The notes below the pieces were generated by a model, which saw nothing but the letters and a program-made list of their open reading frames with translations, was not told the DNA's origin and did not search any database. A program made the translations under genes and the position numbers. This document shows, in pieces, positions 11,011 through 22,309 of a stretch of 64,000 nucleotides of DNA (the stretch's first letter is position 1; every line of letters begins with the position of its first letter). The stretch is taken from contig JAQFVV010006701.1 in NCBI GenBank assembly GCA_028023455.1, forward strand, positions 62,001 to 126,000, in the 5' to 3' direction. The DNA is from Epiperipatus broadwayi. Lineage: Eukaryota > Onychophora > Udeonychophora > Euonychophora > Peripatidae.

Positions 11011-11054
11011 ACCAATATACGTATTTCATGCTAAACCAGCAATCATCAGTTGGT
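11011..11054 (-). ncRNA. Type I hammerhead ribozyme, FB-2 type
   Basis: Same 44-nt motif as at 7866-7909: stem I ACCAA/TTGGT, core CTGATGA, stem II TGCT/AGCA, GAAA, stem III ATACGTAT and A at the cleavage position. It lies in the left arm of a target-duplicated element. Confidence 0.75.
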
Positions 11055-11254
11055 CCAGATTACTATCTCTACACATGTATGCTATAAGCGCTCAGATATA
11101 TATTAAGATAGCCAATCCTCATACTTTAATGGACAGGCTTCAATCTACTCCACACTCCAACTCTTCAACTGTCCATCCAATTGAAAATCTGATGATGAAA
11201 TGCTCAAAGGCCACCCTGAGGCCAAGATTCTTGTCACATCCATGTGACCCAAGG

Positions 11255-11299
11255 TTAATTGATGATTGCTGGTTTAGCATGAAATATGTATATTTGGTG
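11255..11299 (+). ncRNA. Hammerhead relic in right arm of FB-2
   Basis: Inverted counterpart of 11011-11054. C3 has become T (TTGATGA) and the 5' strand of stem I no longer pairs, while stem II and GAAA remain. It is predicted inactive. Confidence 0.6.
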
Positions 11300-11714
11300 A
11301 TTATTTATCTTTTCAACATATATGTGTTCAAGTGTATCAGTGTTATGAGATAGTGTGGAGAGTGGTGGGGCATGTGAAAGTCTGTGCTCATATACCCTAT
11401 ATTTATATAATCACATATATAATAAGCCTGTGTGTTTCAGTTATTAATAGATTTATAAAAACATTACACATGGGGAAGAGAAATGTGAATAATTCCGTGT
11501 GTGTGTGTGTTTAATTTATAAATCAGATATATTAATCTTTAACAAAGAATTAAAAATTTATATCTGGTCTAAAATAATCTTCAGGTTAATAAATGATTGC
11601 TGATAATCATTGCTATATTTATCTAAATTATGTCAAATTTGTGGGTGGAGAGAATATAACACTTGTATATCAAAATGTAACAATCAACTCTTAAGAAATA
11701 CTGAACATATGATA

Positions 11715-11792
11715 AAACAGGCAAAACTCTATATGTATTGCCACTCAGTGAAGCCAGAGTAAGCATAAGAAATGGAGATCATGTAATGTTTA

Positions 11793-11827
<35 letters not shown>

Positions 11828-11850
11828 AACATTACATGATCTCTATAAGA
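11715..11850. repeat. FB-1 fragment plus (AT)n cruciform
   Basis: An FB-1 end (GGCAAAACTCTATATG..GCCACTCAGTG) is followed by a perfect hairpin. GATCATGTAATGTTTATTA and its complement flank about 14 AT units (about 11775-11843). A long AT-centred palindrome of this kind is expected to extrude a cruciform. Confidence 0.6.
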
Positions 11851-11857
11851 GATGGGG

Positions 11858-11902
11858 GTCAACAGAAAAGTGCTGATTCAGCATGAAATGCATATTGGAC
11901 GG
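11858..11902 (+). ncRNA. Hammerhead relic, FB-2b type
   Basis: Perfect 6-bp stem II (GTGCTG/CAGCAT), GAAA, stem III ATGCAT, A at the cleavage site, and a short stem I (CAA/TTG). The core reads CAGAAAA instead of CTGANGA, so two invariant bases are lost. Related copies are at 31183 and 57312. Confidence 0.55.
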
Positions 11903-12129
11903 TCATTTATCATTTAATGTGTCTTTAATCATATGTTTTCAAAAGAATGACTGCTTGTGTAGAAGTTATTTAATACATTTATTTTATAATAATGAAAAAA
12001 AAAAACATAAGCATGGGCTTGATCCAGGCAGTATTAAGATAGTTTGTGAAAAAAAAATGACAGAAGTAAAAAGAAATAGCTTGATTTATTGTGCAAAATT
12101 AATGAGTGTTGAATCAGAAAGCAAATAGT

Positions 12130-12665
12130 GTCCAATAACTAAAAAATATTTTCTAAGTCACGTAATCATGAAATATTGCATATTGATAACTATGAGTATA
12201 ACATTAACGCATTGAAAGTATATTACATTTCTAAAATTTATATTAAAGTATATACTCTGTTATAGATCTTTATATATTTATGTGTAAACAATGGAGTAAA
12301 TCATTCTCCCCTTATTAGCCAGCCTTCTTTTAATTAAGTATCATGAACCGAATGAATTCATTAATTCTTTAAACTTCCAATGTTTATTAACTCATTTTTA
12401 CCGATATTGATGGAAATTCAGAGTGGTCTTAATATTTTAACCATATGAAAATATAACTTTATAATTATTAAATTATTAATCAATAATAAAAGATGGAGTT
12501 GAACTCACTATTCATTATCATGTTTTAATAAACAGAAGTTAATAATTGTAAACATTAAATTAACATAGATTAATGTATGTGCAATTAATGGAATAAACCA
12601 CCCCCTCTCATGCTATAAATAAATAGCACTCTATTGACAACGAATCAAGAATAGAATTATAATGA
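12130..12665. other. No features recognised
   Basis: AT-rich sequence without coding, RNA or repeat signal. Confidence 0.5.
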
Positions 12666-12677
12666 TTATAATTATTA

Positions 12678-12752
12678 ACAAGGCAAAACTCTCTCCATAC
12701 AGTAGTGCCACCCTGTGCTAAACAGAGTAATCAATGGATAGTGATCATGTGA
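12678..12752. mobile_element. FB-1 short fragment
   Basis: Contains GGCAAAACTCTCTCCATACA, the GTGCTAAACAGAGTAATCAA block and the terminal GTGATCATGTGATG of family FB-1, without the ribozyme-bearing centre. Similar ATTATAATTA stretches on both sides may be a degraded target duplication. Confidence 0.6.
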
Positions 12753-12759
12753 TGCTTAG

Positions 12760-13540
12760 TGGTTATAATTAATAATAAAGCAATGTGATTGCATGTGGGA
12801 TTCTGTCTCCACTCTTGTATGATTGATTATTATCCTCTTTTTATCTTGCTGATATATTAAGTTTACTCTGACTTTTAATCATTGTTACCAAAAATAAACT
12901 TAAAAATATATGTGGATCAACTGGACCCTTTGTCAAAAGTGCTATTTATTCATAACCTAAGAGGAACAGTAATCATTCAAATTGTGATAAAGCAGTATAA
13001 ATCAAGTTAAATATAAAATAATATTAAAAGTTCCATTTTCCAAGAATAAGCCAATTTACATGATTAATAAAACTAAAGTTGAGATACAAACATACAAGAT
13101 CATGGTTTCAAGAGCTTCCATCTTCCAACAAAGTATTATAGAGTTGTTCAGTAGAATATACTTTGTGGCTAGTATATTTGATGAGAAAAAGATCCTCTCT
13201 CCAAAACTATTCTCTGCTAATCATATGTTTTATTTTTAATCTTTCATTAAATAAACTGCCCACAGCAAAATCTTCTAACTATAAAACAATGTAAAAGAAG
13301 ACATTTCAGAACAGTGAATCTAGATGTTGATTATTTTTCCATTTTCATTTTTCCAATTGGTGAAAAAGAGCATGATATCCATTGACCAACCAAATAGTTG
13401 ATGGTTAGTTAAGATAGTTATGAACCTCTAATATATATATATACATATATAATATCTGATATTTCATTTTTAACTCAGCCCAAAATTAAACTCAAAATAG
13501 TCAAAATAAGAGTCATAGATCACATGACTCAATTCTCTTA
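12760..13540. other. No features recognised
   Basis: AT-rich sequence with a short (AT)n at about 13430-13450 and nothing else. Confidence 0.5.
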
Positions 13541-13555
13541 AGCTTGTAAGATATA

Positions 13556-13630
13556 AACAATGAGCATTGCTTTCTCTGGATAAGCATTTATCACAAAGCT
13601 TGTTGAGCAATTGGCAATGCTCATTGTTTT
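13556..13630. repeat. Minimal FB-4 hairpin element
   Basis: The ends AACAATGAGCATTGC and GGCAATGCTCATTGTT are complementary. The inside shares GCATTTATCACAAAGCTTG with the left part of the FB-4 copies at 43800 and 59820, but the hammerhead segment is absent. It looks like an internally deleted end-to-end copy. Confidence 0.6.
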
Positions 13631-14229
13631 AAACTTAAAATGTTTCACAAGCTAAGTAGATGTGCTACCATTTTGATTGCAATGTATATTTTCATTATAA
13701 GAGTTTCATTACACTTTGATTAACAAGAATCAAATTCTCTGCACTCACTTGCTTAACATCATTTATTTCACATAAATGTATTAACAATTATTACAAATCA
13801 TGTACTAATTAGAGATTTTCCTGAACTCAGATGTCAACTTTAAACCTTAGTTAAACATTAATATGTTTGCTTTTTTTAAAAATTTCTGAATAATAATAAA
13901 GACATGCGTAATTAAAAAGATATTAAAGTACTTAAAAAAGAAATTAAGTTAAATTCTTAGTTCCATTAGAGGGAGACCAAAAACTCCAGTTAACTCTATT
14001 ACTGGATCCCCATTTTAATTCCTTTTTTCTTAGTTTAGGGAATTAATTTTCTCTAAAACTATTTTTATTCAAAAGAGGAGTTTCTTAGCTCTCTTTTCTG
14101 ATACAAGTTATGTTAACACGTTATCACAAATAAAAACAATTTCAACATTTATAAAAATGCTGTGCAAATTATATGGCAGCCGTTGAAATTCAAATGATTG
14201 ATTACTACAGTGATTTTGAATTTTAATGA

Positions 14230-14700
14230 AAATTCTTCATTTTCACTCAGTTTTGCTGAGTGGATGAGAGAGTCTGATGATCGGGAGGGGTCCCAGGAGA
14301 CTAAATCCTGGTTCTGTTGAATATGGGAGCTGGGATGAGTGTGCTATGAGGATTGTTTCAGATGTTAATTTTCTCATTCATAGGAAAGGAGAAATGGCGT
14401 TATATTTTTTAGCGATTTTTTATCGTTATTCTTATAAATGATTTTATTCATGTGTTATTGAAAAGTAAGCTATAGTTTAGCCTAATGGTTTTAAGCACAA
14501 GTGTTTTATCTTATTTATTACTATTATTTCCAATGTGATTATTAATAAGGTTGGCCACTTGCTGTTCATGTGGCTTTTCGTGATGGTTTAGAATGATTTT
14601 CAGCAGAGATATTTCAAAGCTTAATTTTTTCCTAGTTCTCCATAAGTCTTCCAAAGTATAGTGAATTTGATCTCTTCTAGGGATATTCGAGGCCATTCTG
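14230..14700 (-). other. Less AT-rich island with unidentified open frame
   Basis: Stands out by lower A+T. On the minus strand a 61-codon frame starts ATG at 14696 (MASNIPRRDQIHYTLEDLW...) and ends at 14511. It is hydrophilic, with a plausible helical charged middle. A second readable stretch (HSTHPSSHIQQNQDLVSWD) lies further along the minus strand near 14300. I do not recognise either. It could be a decayed transposon or an exon; no splice structure is convincing. Confidence 0.25.
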
Positions 14701-15960
14701 GAGAAGTGAACAGTAATTTGGCTTATCCGATATTTTATATTATCTCAAGTGTTTTTCTATTCCTCAACTTATCTGCTGCAAGTTGGATTTTTCAAGATTG
14801 TACTCCTAAAATGGTATTCATATTTGAACTCTAGACTTTTACAAATAATTCCTAATTCTAACCTAGGTTTATTTTTAATAATTAATCATTTCATGGACTA
14901 AGGCTCTGAGTTGTTACAGGTTCATCAATTTTTGGAAACGCTATGGACAAAAAATACAGTGTATCATCTCAGATCTCCATATTATACTATGTAAATCAAT
15001 GCTAACCTTGTAAAACATTTTGTACCAATAAAGTTTAATCCTATTTTTTAAAAAAACAAACCTAGGTATTTTAATAGTTAACTAAGCTTAAGATTTATAT
15101 GTGATAAGAAAGGGTAGGGTAATCTCTATGCTAATGAATGATTAGTAATAATCATTAATACATTTATTTTAAATGGATTGTGTCAAAGTTATGAATATAA
15201 CAAATTCGACACTTATAAATCAAAATGTAAGAATTTAGTATTAATAAATATTATATAAATGAAAAAGATGCACAAAAGGATTGCGATCAGTAACACGAAT
15301 GTTTATTTAACCTGAAATGCGCCTTGGGTGCTATTTATGTCTTTCAGTTGTCTTTATTCATAAGATTCAAAAATGTATGGTAGAATGAAGTTTTAAGTAG
15401 ATAGGAATATTTTATTTTCTCTTTTTTTTTCACTTAATATATTCAATAGTTTTTAATTACTTTTTTATGCAAATGACAGTAATGTAAAGTAAAAACTTTT
15501 CATTTTAATTAGATGAATTTTTATTTTAATACATAATGAAATTTTTTTTGTCTTAATTTAGATGATAATTTATGTTTTAAAACAAAAGCATTTTATTAAT
15601 ATGATTCCTTTTTTTTAACCATATATCATAGCAGTAATTGACGGTATTGGACTCTGATGTAATTTACCTCTATCACATGGGAATTAACATTATTAAGTTG
15701 TTTACAAAAGAAACAAAAAAACTTATTAAATATTTATTCCTAGAAAATTACTTTACATAAGATTAAAAGATCAATGAGGTTAATTTTATATCCTCACATA
15801 AGCTCACACATACATATTTTTGTGAAAATATTAAATGTATTTAACTTTTTTTATTGAAAACAGACAAAGACAATCATTTAATTTATATGCATATAGTATG
15901 TATAATGATTAGTTATCATGAATTATAAGATATTATTAATACAGATGTAAACGTAGTGGA
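14700..15960. other. No features recognised
   Basis: AT-rich unique sequence, poly-T runs, no coding signal. Confidence 0.5.
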
Positions 15961-15964
15961 TAAA

Positions 15965-16485
15965 ATTAATCATAATTTACTATTAAAAGAAAATATACCT
16001 ATGAGTTTGAAAAATGTTTTTAATAGATGTGTTTTACCAGTTCTTATCTAGAGATTGAATACATGAATACTTATCAGAAAAGCAATGCGAGATTTCAGAA
16101 TATTCAATAAAATATGAAGAGATGTATGTTATGAGTAATAAAAAAGCTCAATACATATATGAGAGAAAAAAACAGATATTGCTAAAAGAATTAAGACTGA
16201 AGTGGAGATGAACTTTCTGGAAAAGGTAACAGTTGAAGTTTTAAATTGGATCCCAGGATTGAAGTTTTAATTTGGATCCCAGAATTTAAGTTTACATTGG
16301 ATTCCAGGATTGAAGTTTTATATTGGATCTCAAGAGATTGTAAAAAGTTTAGAAACAGACCTCATATGAGATGAATGGATGAAATATGAAAGTGTTGAAG
16401 AAGGGGAGTTAAAAATCAGAAAACTGAATTAAAATTGAAAGAATCTTTATCCTGAAGTGGATTGATATTGGTTGAAACTGAATAC
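15965..16485 (+). pseudogene. LINE (non-LTR retrotransposon) 3' fragment, heavily mutated
   Basis: Translation with several stops gives MSLKNVFNRCVLPVLI, which resembles the conserved RT-C-terminal stretch 'K..VFNQCVLPVLTYG.ETW' of animal non-LTR elements. It is followed by the 3' segment shared with the LINE copy at 51150-51563 (ATTGGATYCCA, AGATTGTAAAA, the ATGGATGAAAT block). Four tandem, diverged copies of a ~30-bp segment (TTGAAGTTTTAAATTGGATC-like) lie at about 16225-16330 where the other copy has one. Non-functional. Confidence 0.6.
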
Positions 16486-16489
16486 GATG

Positions 16490-17732
16490 GATTCAAATCT
16501 AAGCTATGTTTTCCCCTAAAGTCTTAAGATTTTCTCTTAGATAGTTAGAGTCCATAATCAACTATGATAAAACCATTTAACCTAGATTATGAATAAAAAA
16601 AACTAATCAAAATCTCATCACTCAGAAGATGGCAAATTTGGTGGAGTACTACATTCTTCTTTATCATTTTCCCTTCAGTGGGCTATTTATTAAGAAGTCT
16701 GTTTTACCTTTTTCATTTTTTTATTACTAAGGAAAGTTCGCTCACTGCTCTTTAACATGCAAATGTTAAAGTGAGTATATTTGAACCTTAGAATACTATT
16801 ACATAAAAACTCTTATAACATAGTATCTAAGTGAAAATGTGACTACTTTTTTTTCCAAGATTTATTTCAATTTTGACTCAATAATATGTTATATACAATA
16901 TAGTTGATCTATTTACCACAAGAAATTAAAAGTGTTAGTATGTTTGTATCCATAAAATGTGATTGTCTTTCATACTTTAAATCCAGAATACAACAATATG
17001 CTAATATTACATTCAAACTTGGACAAGACTGCTACTGAACCATTTAAAATGATTTAAATTGTATATGTCATATGCTATGAATCACAGAAATGTTTCTGAC
17101 TAGTTTGTGACATGTCATGATGGCAGAGAGATTTGAAGATGATTATAAAGGTGTAACACATGTGATCACAATCCATGATCCAAACATTCAAGCAACTTAA
17201 TATTTTTGTGGTGAAGACCTAATTTGTATCACTATATAGCAAATGTATCGATTTTAAAAGGTTGCTGCAGGCAGTTTGGTGAGAGAACCAGTCATCTTTT
17301 CATTGGGACACAATGCATATTGTATTATTCTATAATAGTATTCAATATTATTCAAAATAAACTAAACATTATGCATGTACTTTATGCAGCTAAAGATAAA
17401 ATCTTTAAATTAGTAGGCTCTTGCAGAACAAAAATTTTAACATCTTACAGAATAATAATAAAGGAGACATCAATACTCCACAGACTAACTTATGTTTAGT
17501 TGGGGAGGATATGGATAATTTTTCAACTTTTTTTTACTCTTTAACTAAAAAAATGAATAGACAGATAATCAATTACATACTAATATAAAATAATTAATTG
17601 GACATCTTGTAGACTAATTGACTAAAAATATTATAGATATTGCTAAGAATCTAAACAAATTTAAGAGTTTTACCTGAATATGATATAATTTAGATTTGGA
17701 TGTCGTAGATCTATATGACAAAACTCTTTAAT
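16490..17732. other. No features recognised
   Basis: AT-rich. A 91-codon frame at 17224-17499 shows no domain; I regard it as chance. Confidence 0.45.
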
Positions 17733-17853
17733 ATATATACTAAACAGAGCAAAACTCTCCATACAGTATTGCCACCTGTGCTAAACAGAGTAATCAATGG
17801 ATGCCAGAAGGCTTGTGCATAAAATCCCCATCTAATGCCTACTCATCCAATAT

Positions 17854-17893
17854 CCCCAGACTAGTTTCTGGCTTGTGGCCTTCGTCAGTGAGG
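17854..17893 (-). ncRNA. Type I hammerhead ribozyme, FB-1 type
   Basis: On the minus strand: stem I CCTCA/TGGGG (with one U·G pair), core CTGACGA, stem II GGC/GCC around CACAA with an A on each side, GAAA, stem III ACTAGT and C at the cleavage position (complement of 17859). All invariant bases are present. The A·A step in place of G10.1-C11.1 is the only departure from the classic form. Confidence 0.8.
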
Positions 17894-17944
17894 AGCTTTG
17901 GATCTGAGAGCACTGCATCTAGATCTTAGGATCTAATGCAAGCT

Positions 17945-17984
17945 CCTCACTGACAAAGGCCACAAGCCAGAAACTAGTCTGGGG
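17945..17984 (+). ncRNA. Hammerhead with G8 to A change
   Basis: Mirror copy of 17854-17893 in the other arm. The core is CTGACAA instead of CTGACGA. The changed base (17955) is the invariant G8, believed to take part in catalysis, so this strand's ribozyme should be dead or very weak. The change lies in a CG context and fits CpG deamination. Confidence 0.75.
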
Positions 17985-18150
17985 ATATTGGATGAGTAGG
18001 CATTAGATGGGGATTTTATGCACAAGCCTTCTGGCATCCATTGATTACTCTGTTTAGCACAGGTGGCAATACTGTATGGAGAGTTTTGCTCTGCTTATCA
18101 ACAATTAATGTGCTAGTATAGGAAATGTGATCATGTGATATATACTAAAC

Positions 18151-19014
18151 CATGTGATAATTGATTATCATATGAAAATCATATCACTACAGTTAATAAT
18201 ATTTAAATACACCAATAAAATATTTGAGTGTTGCTTTGACTGTTGTCAAGGTAACATTTAAATTAGACATTAGATGATAAATGGATCAATTTATTATATG
18301 TAAACATTGACAATAAATTTGTGACATTATACTGGTTTATTTAAGCATTGGCTAAGGCTAAATATAACAAAGCTATTGGAAAATATTTTTCTTTCAAAAT
18401 GGACGATTTGATGGCTGCTTTAGTTTGTATATAGATTACAAAAATAATGGAAAATCATGAGCTCATAATCTCTCAATGATAATAGCTTTATTATATCTAA
18501 AATTGTGTTATTTTCATATAATCCCTGTAATAATATTCATATACCTGAACCAGAGTGCACATGCATCATTTTCATCTTTCAACTAAAAATAATGAGATGA
18601 AATATTAATTAACAACATTGAATGATCTTTATATAGACTGACTATTGATCAATTAGATACCTTTGAAAGTTATTAGGCAGTTTAGAAAATTATAGCTTCT
18701 TGAAAAATCACCAGATCCACCTAAATTTGAATTTAATATTATTGACATCAGAAGAAAATGAACGAATCATATATATATATATAAGTGCTTGTAGCTATAT
18801 TAGAAATTAATAATAACATCTTGACTAATCTTTAAAGTTTCTAGCCAAATGGTTAATAAAACCAAAAAATAAATAATTAATCATACATTTCATTATTAAG
18901 ACACTTTTAATTTAAATCAAAGCTCTTTTACTTAATCTGAGAGAAAAACAATTAGCAACATACCAGTAATAGCTAATACAAATTTTAAGTGGAGGGCTGC
19001 ATATATAAATTAAA
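18151..19014. other. No features recognised
   Basis: AT-rich sequence, small (AT)n at about 18768-18782, no genes. Confidence 0.5.
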
Positions 19015-19029
19015 ATATATATAATTTAT

Positions 19030-19119
19030 GTCAAGCGTTGGTGGCCTAGCGCTTAGCATAACTGCTTATAGCTGCTTTCCAAGCAGTTGGCCTGGGTCCG
19101 CTTCCCATATGAAAAAAAT
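19030..19119 (+). repeat. tRNA-derived SINE, head-only type (SINE family I)
   Basis: Starts GTCAAGCGTTGGTGGCCTAG, with an A-box-like TGGCCTAGCGCTTAGC and a B-box-like GGGTCCGCTTCCC, and ends in an A/AT tail. Flanking ATATATATAATTTAT copies (19015-19029, 19120-19134) look like a 15-bp target duplication, though partly confounded by the AT tail. The element is little more than the tRNA-related head. Relatives are at 30625, 48251, 49931 and 50457. Confidence 0.75.
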
Positions 19120-19134
19120 ATATATATAATTTAT

Positions 19135-21830
19135 TTTTAAATCATCAAGTACAATAAATGAGAACATAAAATTCTTTTTTTATATGATCAATAGGGACAT
19201 TTTTTTATGATCCAGCCTTAAATTTATAATAAATAAGTTGATTTAACATATTTCACGCTCTTCACAAATGGAAGTCAATAATAAAAAAATGTGTATTTCA
19301 AAGAAATAATGGGTGCAAATATATAATTTGGATGTAGTGAAATTTCTCATTAAAAAGAATTAGATTCAATAATTATATGTAATGGCAAGTGAAAATGAGT
19401 AGTGGCAATTGAGCGAATGTGAAATTTCGGACAGTGCATTATATCACAGTACATTTGTTTTGTAATTTAAAGCATTAATCAAATAATTCCAATTACTAAT
19501 ATTTTAATCAATATTGATATGTAAGTTATAATCTTTAATACATTATATAATGTTGTAAGCATTGTTATTATTTATAAACATAAACAATTTTTTTAGGTAT
19601 GCTGCAATACTTAAATATAAGCCACCACTGCTACACATTCTAAAGAGTAAAAGCCTATAGATATTTAATTTCATAAACTATATGACCTCTTTTCTATTAC
19701 AAGTACTTTATATTAAATATATACTCTTTTGACTATTGGCAAAACAAGAGTTAATCTGGAGACTTGAGTGGCCCAATATATTTTTTAATTACAAAGCGTC
19801 TACCCCTTAAAATTATTATAAAATTGAAACAAATCATTTGAAATTAAACCCAGTCCATGTTTAGAGTCATCTATGAAAAAAGGTCTTTAAAGGAATGGTA
19901 AAAAGAAGTTTGATTATTATGCATTCTTTTGCAGTATTGAATTAGTGACTCATCAGTATTGGAACACACAACCGTTAGAATTTTTTATGTGCATGTGAAA
20001 GGCAATACCAACTTATATAATTTTAGCTTTGAAATTTTTGAAAAACTTTTTGAAAAGGAGTTATACTGAAAATGTATTCATACAATAATCAATTGTAAAT
20101 TAAAATTATTAAGTTTATTCGGATAAACTTCTTCATAGTTTAATTGCATATATGCATAAATTACATGTAATAAAATAAAAAGCATCCAAAATAAATATTA
20201 ATAAAATGTCAATCAAATAATATAAAGTAATTATAATAATGTTTTGATTAGTTCTCTGTATTTCTGCGATCTTACACACTAACTAAAACTATAAACATAA
20301 ATTATAGCACCTCAAAATATAGTATTGTAGTGATAAGATTAATATAATGTTTTGCACTATTTTAATTACTTCCAAGTGCCAAAATTTCACACCACTCTCT
20401 TTTACTATTCACGTATTTTTTCATTGGGAAAAAAACGATCCTATTAATAGTTGACCTATAGATCTATTCCAAAAGTCAATTATTATTTATACATATATAT
20501 ATAGTGTTGAGAGCTTTATATATATATGATTTAAATGTATATTGTAAAACGAGCATCTATCTATAAAAACGTGAAATACATACATATAAATATACTCTAA
20601 TAGGCAAAAGCTACATACACTGCGATTGCGATATTAAAAGTAAGCAGTCTTAGATTATAGCCACAAAGTTTATTTTAGATACATTAAAAAGGAAAGCAAT
20701 AAAGAAAAACAATGACTCAAAGACTATTTGGTGAACATTGATATGGTTATTCTTTTTTGTTTATCTTCTATCTAAGAATATATGATGGTTATCAGAAAAA
20801 ATAATCTATTTTTGCTGTCTTAAATAATTTACCACAATTTTTTTTATTAATATTTATTTGAAAGTGGTATAGTAAAAAAAACAATTAATCAACAGTTGGC
20901 TAGTAAAGATTTATATGATGTTTCTTTTTACCTTTTAAAAAATGTCCAAGAATATGTTGTACTGGCTATCTAAAAAATATTGTACATCTGCTTGAAAATG
21001 CAAAGTGCACAAATTGAGGCAAATTGTGAATATGAGAACAGATGTGTATACTATTACACCAAGCCTGTCACTGTTCGTATATATAAATACACACACGTAT
21101 ATACTGGATTTTATTTTAATTTTTTAAAACTCTTTGCAAATCACACTTTTACAAAACAGAAAATAAAAGTAGTTTCCTTAATTGTTGCTTAAAAATAAGA
21201 ACTTAAATATTTTTTCCAAGATAAGAGTTATTATTATATAAAAAATATATTGATTATTATTTTTTTAGCCAATAATGCCAGAAAAATCAATGTCTTCTGC
21301 CAAAAACATTTGGTCAAAAGATGTGGTCAAATGATTTTCGGCTAAAGCATTTCTTCCAGGCTCTTTATTGATAAAAGTATGATTTTTAAAATCAATAGAC
21401 TTAAATAAAGTTAATGATGAAAGGAAGTCCTTAATTTTATGATTGTCTGAAGAGCTACTATTAATGTCATCCTAAGATGAATAAAAGGATAATAATATCA
21501 GAATATGACATATAGAAAAAAAATATATATATATCAGAATAACAAAGAACAATAAAAGCATTAGGTACACTTCAAAGTCAATCATAATATACATAGTTTT
21601 TTTTTTAAATATTTAACTCAAAACTTCCACTCCTTCTCACAATTATTAACATATGAATGAAAACAAACATTTGTTAAAGATAAATGACCCCCTCTCCACC
21701 CCCGAAAAATACTTTTCATGTTTAAAACCAGAACTGCTCATGAAAAGAGTCATAATCTCATGCACGTTTTTATCATTATTGCAGTCTTCTTCTTATATAT
21801 ATATGTGTGTTAAAACGAAGATTTGCACGG
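19135..21830. other. No features recognised
   Basis: 2.7 kb of AT-rich sequence with short (AT)n tracts near 20495 and 20520. Open frames up to 70 codons show no domains. Confidence 0.5.
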
Positions 21831-21835
21831 GTTAA

Positions 21836-22064
21836 ATATATAAAATACATATTTTGCGGGTTCATCCGTGTCAAAAACTTTTAATATTAATATACTGACG
21901 TTTCGACTTGGTCACACAAGCCATCCACAGAGTAGCGCCTCTACAATCATCTTTCTACCTTTTATAACTCTGTGGATGGCTTGTGTGACCAAGTCGAAAC
22001 GTCAGTATATTAATATTAAAAGTTTTTAACACGGATGAACCCGCAAAATATGTATTTTATATAT
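21836..22064. mobile_element. Solo palindromic terminal repeat of a Penelope-like element
   Basis: Arms 21836-21933 and 21967-22064 are 98-bp inverted copies nearly without mismatch. The 33-bp spacer (AGCGCCTCTACAATCATC...) matches, in inverse orientation, the region just downstream of the PLE stop codon at 24840-24870. The arms match the sequences bounding that PLE (24757-24840 and 26129-26184). This is therefore a solo inverted PLE end. On the + strand it contains CTGTGGA-T-GGCTTG...CAAGTC-GAAACGTC, a hammerhead-like sequence with a well paired stem II but A6 replaced by T and a poor stem I. Confidence 0.75.
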
Positions 22065-22309
22065 ATATGGATATGGCAATATAGGAACAAAGATGCTAAT
22101 GATAAAATGATTACGTAGTCATCTATAACATTTATAACATAGAATTAAGTCTAGAAGGGGACTCAATTTTTCAGGCGTTTAATAATTTCCAAGAAATTTC
22201 ATACTGATTTGAAATAGCTAAGTATCTACATTAATTGCTAAATTGATAGTAAATAGTCTTTATTGGTAATAAGCTTAAAATACTTATTATTATTATAATT
22301 TCAATAACT

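Larger units (their letters stand above)
10906..11443. mobile_element. Fold-back family FB-2, complete copy with 15-bp target duplication
   Basis: A 538-bp element between perfect 15-bp direct repeats TTAATAGATTTATAA (10891-10905 and 11444-11458). Inverted arms (about 10911-11050 and about 11260-11400) share GGGTATATGAGCACAGACTT, the CCACCACTCTCCACACTATC block and the hammerhead region. The centre holds the block from about 11100 to 11200 also seen in other FB-2 copies. The minus strand ribozyme (11011-11054) is intact; the + strand one (11255-11299) is mutated. A duplication of this length suggests target-primed insertion. Confidence 0.82.
17746..18137. mobile_element. FB-1 complete palindromic element with 13-bp target duplication
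   Basis: Inverted arms 17745-17897 and 17941-18093 (153 bp each) differ at one position only; the 43-bp spacer is ATCTAGATC-rich. A right-hand extension ends GTGATCATGTG, the FB-1 terminus. Direct repeats ATATATACTAAAC at 17733-17745 and 18138-18150 are a likely target duplication. Each arm encodes a hammerhead: intact on the minus strand (17854-17893) and with a single core change on the plus strand (17945-17984). The near-perfect arm identity implies a recent insertion or arm-to-arm conversion. Confidence 0.85.

Noticed and set aside
16735-16772. Short hairpin CTTTAACATGCAAATGTTAAAG
   Set aside because: Small isolated inverted repeat of a size expected by chance in AT-rich DNA.
19030-19119. 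Functional tRNA genes at this and the other SINE positions
   Set aside because: Poor acceptor and anticodon arms, A/AT tails, target duplications and several related copies indicate SINEs.
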